DNA of 64,000 nt from JAGWBD01 sp965197455 (GCA_965197455.1 OZ240208.1:1798001-1862000); one strand, 5' to 3'. Counted from the first letter of the stretch, positions 42,669 through 52,032 are shown. The notes: generated by a model from the letters alone, not told the origin. Numbers and translations are program-made.

Positions 42669-43793
42669 TCAGGGAATGACGCGCCGGTTCAGCATATCGT
42701 TGACGCTCTTGACGAGCCTGCGTAGCTCCATTTCCAGGTCTTCGCTGATGCCTTCCAGAATGGCCGCCTCGCGGAAGTGTTCGCGCGCATTGCGCAGTTG
42801 TTCCTGGCCGCTGCGCAACTCGTTGAGGCCTTCGCTGAGGCGGTCGCGCGCACCCCGGCTGGCCACGCTGGCATAGGCCTCCGGGAAGTCGCGCCCCAGC
42901 ATGGCGCCGGCTTCCTGCAGCGCGGCCAGAAACGCAGCTACATCCGGCAGTTCCTGGGCGGCGCCGCGTTGCAACAGCGCGCGAATGCCGGGACTCAGAG
43001 TCGGCTCCACGCCGAAATCCAGTTCATTGATATCGCTGTAGCGGCCGGCCACGTCGCTCATCGTGCCGGGCTGGGGCCGCAGCGAGCCCTTTTGCGGCGA
43101 GAGGCCGGTGAAGATCGGGTAGAGGATGCCGACGCAGAGGTTGTGCAGGTCGGTGCGGAAATGTTGCCCGACGTTGTTTTGACCTTTCAGTTGACGCGAG
43201 CTGTTGAAGTCGATCACCTGCAGGCGCGTCCCGTCCCAGTAGACGTGCTCCAGCTTGTGATCCATGTACACGATGTCATGCTGATGCGCCAGGCGCAGCA
43301 AACTGGCAAACTGGAGAGCCAGCGCGATGCCCTCCTCGCTCGGCAGGCGGCGGCGCATGCCTGGCTGATTGGGCTTCATCAGGTAGAGCAGGTTGCGGGT
43401 GCGCGGCAGGTTGCGCAACGCCAGGTAGGGGCGCCAGCGTTTGCGCGAGCGCTCCTCAAGCGACTCTACAAAGGCCTCGACGTTGAGGCCGTGCGCGATG
43501 ATTTCGCCGTCGTGCGGATGATCACTGCTGCTGTCGACGAAGCCACAGTCCAGCAGGTCCACCGCCTGCGGGCTTTCCGCCAGCTTCTGCAGGATCTGGG
43601 CCTCGTTGCCGAAGGCGCGATATTCCCAGCGCAACTCGCCGGAAGGCGCCAGATGCTCGCTGCGCATCACCTTGAACGCGATCGTCTCACCGGTGTGCTG
43701 ATCCAGTGCATCCATCACGCGCGCATAGTGGCCGAGTGCGAAGGTGTCGTTGAAGTTGCCAATGCGATAGCGTACCGTGAGGGATTGGCTCAT
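42669..43793 (-). CDS. Atypical protein kinase-like protein
   Basis: 374 residues. The ATP-lysine lies in IAFKVM (about residue 40). The catalytic loop reads VYMDHKLEHVYWDG, keeping Asp and Lys but with His for the usual Asn. The metal-binding DFG is DFN (VIDFNSSR). The last 70 residues are helical and charged. It may be active with modified metal binding or a pseudokinase. It has no membrane anchor. Divergent from a PBP-like protein; start codons are 115 bp apart. Confidence 0.72.
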   Translation of the reverse strand: MSQSLTVRYRIGNFNDTFALGHYARVMDALDQHTGETIAFKVMRSEHLAPSGELRWEYRAFGNEAQILQKLAESPQAVDLLDCGFVDSSSDHPHDGEIIAHGLNVEAFVESLEERSRKRWRPYLALRNLPRTRNLLYLMKPNQPGMRRRLPSEEGIALALQFASLLRLAHQHDIVYMDHKLEHVYWDGTRLQVIDFNSSRQLKGQNNVGQHFRTDLHNLCVGILYPIFTGLSPQKGSLRPQPGTMSDVAGRYSDINELDFGVEPTLSPGIRALLQRGAAQELPDVAAFLAALQEAGAMLGRDFPEAYASVASRGARDRLSEGLNELRSGQEQLRNAREHFREAAILEGISEDLEMELRRLVKSVNDMLNRRVIP

Positions 43794-43847
43794 GGTGACA
43801 AGTCTATCCGCTTTGGCACATTCCTCACATAGTGAGCCTGGCCCAGG

Positions 43848-43875
43848 TTGCAATTTGGCTGTCCCGGCGTACAAT
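43848..43875 (+). promoter_or_regulatory. Promoter of the PBP-like gene
   Basis: -35 TTGCAA (43848-43853), 16-bp spacer, -10 TACAAT (43870-43875), 32 bases before the ATG at 43908. It shows that the longer ATG-started frame beginning at 43848 cannot be the coding start. Confidence 0.65.
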
Positions 43876-43907
43876 ACGGCTCCCTGCCGAAAAACCCGGC
43901 CACGCTC

Positions 43908-46900
43908 ATGCACGACAAGGAAAACGCCGGCGGCGACCCTGCCCGTCCCGATGCGGAGTCTTCCGCAGCCGGGCCGCGCCCGGAAGATACGCTGCCTGAA
44001 AACGCACCGGATAGCCCCGAACCAGATGCCGGCATTGAGGAACTGGCTGCGCTGGTCGACGCGCTTGAGGGCGACGAGGCTACGCCGGAAGCAATGCTTG
44101 CGCCTGAAGATTCCCTGCCGGGCCGGCCTGCGCAGCCGCCGGAAGCGGACGCAGCACCGGTGCCAGAGCCCGCCGCAGATGAGCGCGCTGCCCGTTTTCG
44201 CGCCACTGCAGCCGAGGTGCACAGTCTGCGCCAGCGCCAGCGCGCCGGCCTGATCACGCCGGCACAGCTGCAGGCCGAGCTGCGCCGCCACATGATCGAG
44301 GATGAGGGCATCTGGTGGATGCTGGGCGTCGAGACCGACACCTGGTATCGCTACGACGAGCTCGCCGGAGGCTGGGTCATCGCGCAACCACCGGCCGGAG
44401 CGGGCATCCCCGCCGCCCCTGGCGTCGGCATCAGCGAGACGCTGGCGACGCCGGAAGAGAGTCTGTCCCAAACCCTGCCGCCCGGCTTCACGCTCGACGA
44501 GGACGAATTGCCGCGCACCGACACGCCGCTTTACGACCAGGACGCGACCATCCCCGGCATGGCGGCCATCAACCAGGCTACCCTGCGCCTGAGCGAAGAA
44601 GACGAGCCAGCCGGCGTGGGCGCGACAGTGACGGCCCCGCACCTGGGCGCGCGCCTGGCAGCCCCCGCGAATGTACCGCCGCCGCTTCGGGGCACTGCGC
44701 GCGCTATCGCCCGCAACCTCATCCCGCAGCGCCTGTTGCTGGTGGCTATACTGCTCGGCGCGGCCTTTCTGCTGCTCTTCGCGCTGACGACGCTGGTCGT
44801 CCTGTTGCGCTACAACAACATCGTCGGACGCTACGGCGCGGAGATCGACGCGCTGGCGCAGGCGCAACCCGGCTTGCAGAGCCTGCGCATCCTCGACGCC
44901 GGTGGTGAGCTGCTGGCCGAGATCGACAGTGAAGACGGCCGCCGCGAGCCACGCCCGCTCGCCGACATCTCGCCCTGGCTGATCGCTGCCGTCGTCAGCG
45001 CGCAGGAGCCGCACTTCTACGGCAGTTCTGATTTCAACCTGCCACGTCTCGTCAGCGACCTCTTTGGCAGCGCTCCAGGCGAGCCTGAAACGATTGCGCA
45101 GCGCCTGGCCGCGCTGACCATCAACAACGAGGGCGTCGGCGCCGATGCCCAGGCACGCCACCGCAACATCGTCGCCGCGGAGCTCGCCCGCCGCCACGAC
45201 CGCAACACCATACTCGAACGCTACCTGACCGAGGTCAGCTTTGGCCCGCGCGTCTTCGGCGTGCAGGCAGCCGCGGACTTCTGGTTTGGCGTGGACGCGG
45301 CTGAGTTGCAGCCGGTGGACGCGGCGCTGCTGGCCAGCATCCTGGTCAACCCGGAAGTGACGCCGCTGGACAGCAATGCCCGTGATGCGGCCTTCGCCAA
45401 CGCGGATACCCTGTTGCGCGAACTGGCGAAGCGCAACTGCCTGAACATGCAACATCAGTCCGCCCACCCCGATTTCGCGACGCCCTTCTGCGCGCACCGT
45501 GAGCAAATCCTCGATGGACAGGGAGGCTTCAGCCCGGCCGTCAACCTGCAGCGCGCCATGCTCGGCACGCGCAGCTATGCCGCCACGGCGAGCGTATCGC
45601 GTTGGCCACACTTCACGGCCTACGTGGTCGAACAGCTGCGCGCGGAGTACGGCGAGGAGGCCTTCCGCAGCGGCGCAACCGTGCTCACCACGCTCGATCC
45701 CTTCGTCCAGCAGACCGCCGCAGACGCCCTGCGCGAGCAGCTGTTCAGCAGCGGCATCGGCCGCAATGTGCTGACCGGCGCCGTCAGCGTGGTAGACCCG
45801 GCCAGCGGCGACCTGCTCGCGCTGGCAGGCGGCGACGGCGACCCGGCTGTAACGCTCGGCTTCCAGGCGCCGGGCGCAGCCATCATGCCCCTGCTCTACG
45901 CCGCCGCGCTGGAGGGCGTGGGCGACCGCAACAGCAATGGTCAGCTGGACTACAACGAATATCTGACCGCGGCTTCCATCCTGTGGGACGTGTCGGGCCA
46001 GGCGCCCAACCCCTTCTTCCCGCCCCTGCCCCATGGCAATCTGACGCGCGGCCCCGTCTCCGTGCGCAGCGCGCTGGCTAACGCGCTCAACATCCCCGCC
46101 GCCAGGGTGTGGGACTTCGTGACGCAGGAGCGCTTCCTCGAAACCGCCGACCGCCTCGGCCTGCGCAGTTTCCGCAGCAGTAGCGGCGCCGGGCCGGGCG
46201 TCAGCGCCGGTGAGACCGGCGTGCGTTTAATGGAGCTGATGCAGGCCTACAGCACCCTCGCCAATTTCGGACGCTTCCAGCCCCTGCGCGCCATCCACGC
46301 GGTGACGGCGGCGGATGGCAGCGAACTGCCGCGCAAGACAGTGCCTGGCGCGGGGGACGTGCTGCAGCCGGGCGTGGCCCTGCTGCTCGGCAACCTCATG
46401 GCGGAAGACAGCGCACGCAACATCATCGGCGCGGGCAGCCCCCTCACCCTGCCGGGCCTGGAGGGCGCCATCGCCGCCATCGCGAACACCAACATTGGCG
46501 CGCGTGACCTGTGGGCCATGGGCTACAGCAACAATGCGGTGGTGGGCGTTTGGCTGGGCCGCGAGGACGACCAGCCCACCAACTCCAGCGGCCTGCAGGA
46601 GGCCGCGCCGGTCTTCAGACGCGTCATGCAGAACGTATTAATGGGGCGGCCACAACCGACTCGCTTCGCCGGCCCGCAGGCCACGCTGGCCGCAGCGCCG
46701 GTCTGTAGTTTCACCGGCGCGGGGCCGGGCCCGGTCTGCCCCGGCGGCGCGCGCAGCGAGCTCTTCGTGCCGGGCTATCCGCCGCCACCGCCTGAGCTGG
46801 GCGTCATCCTCACCCGCACTGTCGACAGCTGGAGCGGCCTGCTGGCCAACGAGTTCTGCCTGGACAACCGACGCGACCAGACCTACCTGCGCCTGGAACC

Positions 46901-47339
46901 GGAGGATCCACAGGTGCTCGCCTGGCTGGGCTCACCGGCGGGCCAGGGCTTCATGAAAGCGGCCGGGTTGACGGGACTGCCGAACAAAACCGTGCCGACC
47001 GTCTCCTGCGATGTATCCACGCGCCAGCCCGCCCTGACGCTGCTGAACCCGCCGCACAACTCCGTCGTGCAGGGCAGCATCCTCGTCACCGGCAGCGTCG
47101 CCGCGCAAAACCTGGAACGCTTCGATCTCACGCTCTTCACGCCCCAGGGCACGCTCATCCAGCAGCTGGGCAGCTGGGAACAGCAACGCCCCAACCTCGA
47201 AACCCTGGTGCAGTGGAACACGGCCGTGGTGCCGGACGGCCAATACACGCTGCGCCTGACCGCCCTTGCCGTCGGCGGCGGTTACGCGCAGCGTGAAGCC
47301 TTCATCGTCATCAGCAACAGCGCGGTGGCCGGCGGCTGA
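43908..47339 (+). CDS. PBP1-like protein with degenerate transpeptidase domain
   Basis: 1143 residues. An acidic, disordered cytoplasmic region (1-275), one membrane helix (about 276-303), a GT51-like domain (about 330-520; AQEPHFY keeps the first Glu, the GGSTITQQ block is reduced to ETIAQRL), then a transpeptidase-like domain. All three transpeptidase motifs are lost: SxxK reads AAIM in APGAAIMPLLYAAAL (about 655), SxN reads ALN in ANALNIPAARV (about 724), KTG reads IAN in AIAAIANTNIGARD (about 854). The fold context (LWAMGYSNNAVVGVWLG) is retained. A C-terminal Ig-like domain follows (about 1040-1140). Probably a structural or regulatory pseudoenzyme. Confidence 0.8.
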   Translation: MHDKENAGGDPARPDAESSAAGPRPEDTLPENAPDSPEPDAGIEELAALVDALEGDEATPEAMLAPEDSLPGRPAQPPEADAAPVPEPAADERAARFRATAAEVHSLRQRQRAGLITPAQLQAELRRHMIEDEGIWWMLGVETDTWYRYDELAGGWVIAQPPAGAGIPAAPGVGISETLATPEESLSQTLPPGFTLDEDELPRTDTPLYDQDATIPGMAAINQATLRLSEEDEPAGVGATVTAPHLGARLAAPANVPPPLRGTARAIARNLIPQRLLLVAILLGAAFLLLFALTTLVVLLRYNNIVGRYGAEIDALAQAQPGLQSLRILDAGGELLAEIDSEDGRREPRPLADISPWLIAAVVSAQEPHFYGSSDFNLPRLVSDLFGSAPGEPETIAQRLAALTINNEGVGADAQARHRNIVAAELARRHDRNTILERYLTEVSFGPRVFGVQAAADFWFGVDAAELQPVDAALLASILVNPEVTPLDSNARDAAFANADTLLRELAKRNCLNMQHQSAHPDFATPFCAHREQILDGQGGFSPAVNLQRAMLGTRSYAATASVSRWPHFTAYVVEQLRAEYGEEAFRSGATVLTTLDPFVQQTAADALREQLFSSGIGRNVLTGAVSVVDPASGDLLALAGGDGDPAVTLGFQAPGAAIMPLLYAAALEGVGDRNSNGQLDYNEYLTAASILWDVSGQAPNPFFPPLPHGNLTRGPVSVRSALANALNIPAARVWDFVTQERFLETADRLGLRSFRSSSGAGPGVSAGETGVRLMELMQAYSTLANFGRFQPLRAIHAVTAADGSELPRKTVPGAGDVLQPGVALLLGNLMAEDSARNIIGAGSPLTLPGLEGAIAAIANTNIGARDLWAMGYSNNAVVGVWLGREDDQPTNSSGLQEAAPVFRRVMQNVLMGRPQPTRFAGPQATLAAAPVCSFTGAGPGPVCPGGARSELFVPGYPPPPPELGVILTRTVDSWSGLLANEFCLDNRRDQTYLRLEPEDPQVLAWLGSPAGQGFMKAAGLTGLPNKTVPTVSCDVSTRQPALTLLNPPHNSVVQGSILVTGSVAAQNLERFDLTLFTPQGTLIQQLGSWEQQRPNLETLVQWNTAVVPDGQYTLRLTALAVGGGYAQREAFIVISNSAVAGG

Positions 47340-47342
47340 TTT

Positions 47343-48212
47343 CTAGCAACCGGTCAGGAAGCGGGCGCCCTGCAACACGCCCAGCTGCGTGGCCTCGTCC
47401 GTGACGTTGAAGAAGTGGTCCTCAAGCTCGACGCAGATCGCGCCTTCATAGTTGTTGTCGCGCAGAATGGAGCAGACCTCGATCCAGTCGGTCACGCCGT
47501 GGCCGGGGATCGTGTAGCGCCAGTGATAGTGGCCGTAGGCGTAGGGGTCGGCGAAGGTCGCGTCCTGCTCGTGGCCGAAACGATACAGGTTCTCGGCCAT
47601 GATCATGCAGTCCTTGCCATGCACGTGATACACGCGCCCGACGAACTCGCGCAGGAAGCGCAGCGGGTCAATGCCCATGCGCAGCAGATGCGAGGGGTCG
47701 TAGTTGACGCCCATGGCGGGTGAAGGAACCTCACGGAACATGGCCCCGAATGTCTCCGGCGTGCAGACCACCGAGCCCGGCCCCGGCCAGCCTTCGATGA
47801 CGATATGTGAGCCGCATTCCTCAAGAGTCGGCGCCAGTTCGTTGAAGCTTTCGACTGCGTAGCCGAAGTTTTCGCTCCGCGGCAGCGAGGGGTCTTTTGG
47901 CAGCACCACGATGAAGTAATTCTTCGCGCCGTATTGGGACAGATTGCGAATGGTGTCTGCGCAGAGGGCAACGGCATCCGCGCGCTCGCCGCGGTCGGCC
48001 GAGACCAGCGGCTGGAAGACGGGCAGATCCACCGAACCGATCCTGAAGCCAGCTTCGTGCAGCGTAGCCGTGTCATCCAGGTTATAGGGTGCCAGATCGA
48101 TGACGTTCAGATCGTTGGCCCTGGCCCAGGCGATCATGCCTTCCAGGTCCCGCTCCCAGGCGAATCTGACCCGCCGCCAGCCGATGGGGAAATTGCCAGT
48201 GCGTGTATTCAT
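47343..48212 (-). CDS. Sugar phosphate isomerase/epimerase-like TIM-barrel protein
   Basis: 289 residues of the xylose-isomerase-like AP-endonuclease-2 fold. Metal ligand positions are seen in VIEGWPGPG (Glu), GVNYDPSHLLRMG (Asp, His), RVYHVHGKD (His) and VCVELEDHFFN (Glu). The substrate is unknown; these proteins isomerise or epimerise sugars and inositols. It converges with the PBP-like gene (4 nt apart). A TATACT -10 box on the minus strand at 48274-48279 may drive it. Confidence 0.85.
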   Translation of the reverse strand: MNTRTGNFPIGWRRVRFAWERDLEGMIAWARANDLNVIDLAPYNLDDTATLHEAGFRIGSVDLPVFQPLVSADRGERADAVALCADTIRNLSQYGAKNYFIVVLPKDPSLPRSENFGYAVESFNELAPTLEECGSHIVIEGWPGPGSVVCTPETFGAMFREVPSPAMGVNYDPSHLLRMGIDPLRFLREFVGRVYHVHGKDCMIMAENLYRFGHEQDATFADPYAYGHYHWRYTIPGHGVTDWIEVCSILRDNNYEGAICVELEDHFFNVTDEATQLGVLQGARFLTGC

Positions 48213-48289
48213 GGTGCTTCCTGTCCCTTCTGCACAATACAGAAATTGAATTGAGGTCGTCCACAGCCGCCGCAGTATAGCGCGTCCGC

Positions 48290-50116
48290 TCAGTCCAGGG
48301 CCTTGACGATGACCAGATAATTTAGCGGTAGCTCGCCGGCGTGGCCGCGCGCCCGGTTGCCGCCCAGCACATGCTCGCCGGGTTCACAAACCTTGCTGTA
48401 GAGTTTCAGCGCGCGCGGACTGCGCCACTCGTCGCGCAGCTCGATGCGCTCCCGGTCCAGTTGCCAGCTGCGCAGCCAGCGCGGCCGCTCCAGCACTCCG
48501 CTGTCACTGGCAACGTAGAGGCGAGCGCGCCGGGTGATGCGCAGGCGCAGATAGTCTTCGTCGCGATTGTCGCGGTCGGCGGCGGACAGGCGCAGGGCGG
48601 GCAGTCCGCTCAGTTCGGCCGGCATGCGGTCGATGGCGAAACTGTCCTCGAGGTAGGCTGGCTCGCCTGCGCGCAGTGCATAGCGTTCACAGGTGTTGCC
48701 GCTGCTGACCGATGCGCTTTCCAGGATGACGGTGCCCGGCGTTTCATAGCGGATGGCGCAGGGCGGCAGCGGACGCTCGGCCGTGCTGGCAATGACGGCC
48801 ATGCCGCCCACCACCGAAACCAGCGGCTCCAGCTCGGTCAGGCGTTCCGCGCCGAAGCGCCGCTCCAGCATCTCCACGAAGGCCGGCACCGCCGAGGAAC
48901 CGCCGGTGCGTAGCACGACGTCAATGTCCGCGGGCTGCAGGCCGGCATCCGCCACCACCTGCTGCAGACCCTCGTCCACGGCGGCCAGCTCGCGCGCGAT
49001 CATACGCTCGAAACGCTCGCGCGTGATGTGCTCGCGGATCTGGATCGGCCCGTGCTCAAAGACCAGGGTGGCGTCCGGCTCGTCGGAAAGCTGGCGCTTG
49101 GTCTGCTCAATGGTGCGGAAGAGCTGGTAGCCCAGGTTGCGTGTGACCAGAGCTTCCAGCGCCTTCAGCGCCTGGGGGTTGCTGCTGCCATGCTGAAACT
49201 CGCGGATGCGCTCCAGGTTGTGTGGCCGCGAGAGGTCCGACATCGTTTGCCAGCTGGTCAGCATCTCCAGCCAGTCCGGGGGAAACAGGCGCCCGTCGCG
49301 GTCGCTTGCGCCGCGTCCGAAATGGCGGGTCAGGAAGCGCATGAGGGCGCGGTCGAGGTCATCGCCGCCGACCAGCACGCCACGGTTGGCGAGGATTTCC
49401 GGCGGCTGTGCGCCGCCCACGCGCGCCAGGGTGAGGTCCAGCGTGCCGCCGCCGAAATCGAAGACCAGGCTGGTATTGCGTGTTTCACTGCGGACATGGT
49501 GCAGCCAGGTGACGGCCAACGGCTCGGTCGCGAATCGAATGTCATTAAAGCCGGCCATCCAGGCGGCCGTGTACAGGATCTCCTCCGCCCGGGCGTCAAC
49601 GCGCTCATCTTCCGCGAAGCGCACCGGACGCCCGATCACCACTTCCTCGCAGTCCGCGTCGAAGTGCTCGCGCGCGCAGTCGCGCAAGGCGCTCAGCAGC
49701 AGACAGATGAGCTGGTCGATGGTGTGGTAGCGTTCGAAGATGCGCGTGCCCGCGTACTCCGGGTTGCGCAGAATAGTCTTGATGGACTGCAGCAGGCGAC
49801 CGTGCGCGGCCACATCGACCAGCGCCGCCAACTCCTGATCGTAGCGGATGGCATCCGCGTCGCGCCCGGCCACGATGATTTCGGTCGAGCCGACGACCCG
49901 GCGCCGCCAGCGCACCGGGCGCCCGGTGTCATGTTCCAGGTAGGCGAAGGCGGCCTCGATGCCGACGGTGCTGGTTTGCTGGCGGTCGATGTAAATCAGC
50001 GAGGGCAGCACCCAGGGGTTCTCGTTGCCCGGATTGGTGCGCACGGTGATGAAGCGTCCGTCTTCGTAGAAGGCGATGGCCGAGTTGGTGGTGCCGAAGT
50101 CAATTCCCAGGCGCAT
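48290..50116 (-). CDS. Hsp70-family (YegD-like) chaperone
   Basis: 608 residues. Actin-like ATPase motifs: GIDFGTTNSAIAFYE (phosphate 1), FDFGGGTLDLTLARVGG (phosphate 2) and VLRTGGSSAVPAFVEML (adenosine). The insert and missing canonical peptide-binding domain match the YegD subgroup. A C-terminal region of about 150 residues is mainly beta and unlike DnaK. It may act with the J-proteins nearby. Starts ATG after GGGAG. Confidence 0.88.
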   Translation of the reverse strand: MRLGIDFGTTNSAIAFYEDGRFITVRTNPGNENPWVLPSLIYIDRQQTSTVGIEAAFAYLEHDTGRPVRWRRRVVGSTEIIVAGRDADAIRYDQELAALVDVAAHGRLLQSIKTILRNPEYAGTRIFERYHTIDQLICLLLSALRDCAREHFDADCEEVVIGRPVRFAEDERVDARAEEILYTAAWMAGFNDIRFATEPLAVTWLHHVRSETRNTSLVFDFGGGTLDLTLARVGGAQPPEILANRGVLVGGDDLDRALMRFLTRHFGRGASDRDGRLFPPDWLEMLTSWQTMSDLSRPHNLERIREFQHGSSNPQALKALEALVTRNLGYQLFRTIEQTKRQLSDEPDATLVFEHGPIQIREHITRERFERMIARELAAVDEGLQQVVADAGLQPADIDVVLRTGGSSAVPAFVEMLERRFGAERLTELEPLVSVVGGMAVIASTAERPLPPCAIRYETPGTVILESASVSSGNTCERYALRAGEPAYLEDSFAIDRMPAELSGLPALRLSAADRDNRDEDYLRLRITRRARLYVASDSGVLERPRWLRSWQLDRERIELRDEWRSPRALKLYSKVCEPGEHVLGGNRARGHAGELPLNYLVIVKALD

Positions 50117-50198
50117 GATGCTCCCTGATCGCGGACACGGGGCGGGCAATACTAGCAGCGCAGGCAGGAACCTGATAGCGTGATCCCCGCTCTTCACC

Positions 50199-50226
50199 TG
50201 GACAATCCGGCAGTATCCGTTACTAT
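50199..50226 (+). promoter_or_regulatory. Promoter of the small membrane-protein cassette
   Basis: -35 TGGACA (50199-50204), 16-bp spacer, -10 TACTAT (50221-50226), placing the transcript start near 50233, about 40 nt before the GTG at 50271. Confidence 0.5.
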
Positions 50227-50270
50227 GAAAGCATTCGCGAATTCACGACGGTCTGATGGAGGTGCGCGTT

Positions 50271-50510
50271 GTGAGCGAGGCCGACAAGCGGGCGGAACTA
50301 CGCCGAATCGTGAATGAAGCACTGCGACTCTATCACAAGGGGCAACTGAGTGAAGTGGAACTGCGTGACATCGTGGCTTACGCAATTTCACTCGAGATGT
50401 CTGAATTCATGGACCAATCCATGTCCCGGCTGGAGCAAAGCATTACTCATCTGCTTGAGCAGGGTTCGGACAGCATATTTGCGTCTCATCTTGAAGGGGT
50501 TGGTTCATGA
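50271..50510 (+). CDS. Small hypothetical helical protein
   Basis: 79 residues from a GTG start, with GGAGGTG six bases upstream; the ATG at 50256 has no such site. All-helical and charged (EADKRAELRRIVNEALRLYH, later SLEMSEFMDQSMSRLEQSI). The stop overlaps the next start by 4 nt (ATGA), so it is coupled to a membrane protein. No family recognised. Confidence 0.6.
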   Translation: MSEADKRAELRRIVNEALRLYHKGQLSEVELRDIVAYAISLEMSEFMDQSMSRLEQSITHLLEQGSDSIFASHLEGVGS

Positions 50511-50960
50511 GCGCAAATGTAGATCCGCGTGACAATAATGACCATGAAGAATTGTCAGACTCAGATGAAGGAGAATCGACGGCCCTCCCTGATGAAGTGT
50601 TCGGGGAGCTAATCGAGGATTTACCACCCAAGGCTCGCCGGGAGTTGGTAGCCTCAGTCCTTTCTATCCAGCAACGCTTTGGGCCTCCAACAAATCCTGT
50701 TTTCTCTAAACTCAATGAGTCGCATATTGACAAGGCGCTGGATATTGTCCAGCACGATTCAGAAAGAACTCACGAATTACGAAAGAGTAATCGTAACTAT
50801 CAACTTGTATATTTTTTTTGGTGTGATCATCGTTTTGGGTGCAGCAGTGGTCTGGTTGCTGCCGAGCTATCCTGAATTTCTGGATACCATCCTGAAGATT
50901 CTACTGGGTTTTGCTGGCGGCTTCGGCGCAGGCTATGGCCTGAAATCCAAAACAGGTTGA
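50507..50960 (+). pseudogene. DUF2335-like membrane protein interrupted by a frameshift
   Basis: The first frame (50507-50875) encodes an acidic start, LPPKARRELVASVLSIQQRF and a helix HIDKALDIVQHDSERTHEL, then goes out of frame. The second frame (to 50960) continues with two membrane helices: GVIIVLGAAVVWLLPSY and TILKILLGFAGGFGAGYG. The switch falls at a run of eight T (50812-50819); seven T would restore a single protein of about 150 residues like DUF2335 membrane proteins. A true mutation, programmed slippage or a sequencing error are all possible. Confidence 0.65.
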
Positions 50961-50996
50961 GGATAGTGAGCAGGTTACATAAGCGGGGAGGCCAGC

Positions 50997-51485
50997 GTGT
51001 CGCGCGAATTCCAAAACATGGTCGCAGTATTGCTGCTGACCCTGGCCGGATTTATCGTCATCCGGCAAATCATCACGTCCGACGCCGTCGCACTCGACTG
51101 GCCGCTGCCCCTTGTTCTCACCCTGGCGGGTCTGGCGCTGGCGCTGTTTCCCGAGCGTAGCGCTACCGGGCTCAGCCCCGTACCGGCAGCGAACGGGATG
51201 TCCCGCATGCCGCAACCAGTCGGCGATGACCTGACGCTCATCAAGGGCATTGGTCCGCAGCGGGCCCGCACTCTGGCACAGGCGGGCTGCGCCAACTTCA
51301 GCGATCTGGCGCGCGTCAGTGAATCGGAGTTGGCCCACATGCTGGCGGACGTCGGAGCAGTTGCGCCCACGTCAGCCGCGCTGCGCTCCTGGATCAAACA
51401 GGCCCAAATTGCCGGCGGCGGCAACATGGCCTGGCTGCGCGAGTATCAAGCGTCCCTGACCCCTCACGGCGAGGAGTCTGCCTGA
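50997..51485 (+). CDS. Membrane protein with helix-hairpin-helix (DUF4332-like) domain
   Basis: 162 residues with a GTG start, GGGGAGG upstream. Two membrane helices (about 7-24 and 37-51) precede a helix-hairpin-helix pair: DDLTLIKGIGPQRARTLAQ, followed by FSDLARVSESELAHMLADVG. HhH domains of this type bind DNA or proteins nonspecifically. It lies 36 nt after the DUF2335-like gene and may belong to the same transcript. Confidence 0.75.
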   Translation: MSREFQNMVAVLLLTLAGFIVIRQIITSDAVALDWPLPLVLTLAGLALALFPERSATGLSPVPAANGMSRMPQPVGDDLTLIKGIGPQRARTLAQAGCANFSDLARVSESELAHMLADVGAVAPTSAALRSWIKQAQIAGGGNMAWLREYQASLTPHGEESA

Positions 51486-51603
51486 GTTCAGGCGGACTCG
51501 TACCAGTTCCTTCGTAACTTCAACCCCATCAGGCAACAATTTACTGTCTGGACTCCTGCCAGTGCGCTGGACGCCGGTCACTGTCTGCGGCTTGCAGTGG
51601 CTC

Positions 51604-51963
51604 TCAGCCTTGTGCGCCGGGTTCGCAGAACTTGTAGAGGTTGCCGTCCGCATCCAGCACGGCGAACTCCAGGCCCCAGGGCTGTTGCGCCAGCGGGCCG
51701 TTGGGGTGGATCACGCCCTGCGCCTGATACTCGGCATATAGCGTCCGCACATCGCTGACGTAGACATAGCAGCTGGTGTTCTGCGCGATGTAGCGGTCGT
51801 TACACAGCCAGTAGTGTACGCTGATATCGTCGCGACTGAAGATAACGTAGTCGTCATGTTGAGTGTTGGTGGTTAAGCCCAGGCGTCGCTCGCAAAAGGC
51901 GACGGTGCGCTCAATATCCAGCGACGCGAGCACTGCGGCAACCTTGTTCAGGCGGGTGGTCAA
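51604..51963 (-). CDS. VOC-fold (glyoxalase/bleomycin-resistance-like) protein
   Basis: 119 residues from the TTG at 51963, which has AGGAG five bases upstream; an upstream ATG (51993) lacks a ribosome site. LNKVAAVLASLDIERTVAFC opens the fold, and WGLEFAVLDADGNLYKFCEP closes it, as in VOC proteins. It probably binds a small ligand; the metal residues are not all present. Lies 69 nt after clpC on the same strand. Confidence 0.8.
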   Translation of the reverse strand: MTTRLNKVAAVLASLDIERTVAFCERRLGLTTNTQHDDYVIFSRDDISVHYWLCNDRYIAQNTSCYVYVSDVRTLYAEYQAQGVIHPNGPLAQQPWGLEFAVLDADGNLYKFCEPGAQG

Positions 51964-52032
51964 ACTATCTCCTGACACCGGGACACAAGACATTGCGGTC
52001 AACCCGGGAGCCGTGGTGTGTCAGGCGGGTGC

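Noticed and set aside
43794..46034. Upstream extension of the kinase frame to 1121 residues
   Set aside because: It runs antisense through the PBP-like gene with no domain; the kinase begins naturally at 43793.
50256..50270. ATG start at 50256 for the small helical protein
   Set aside because: The GGAGGTG ribosome-binding site lies after this ATG and correctly spaced before the GTG at 50271.
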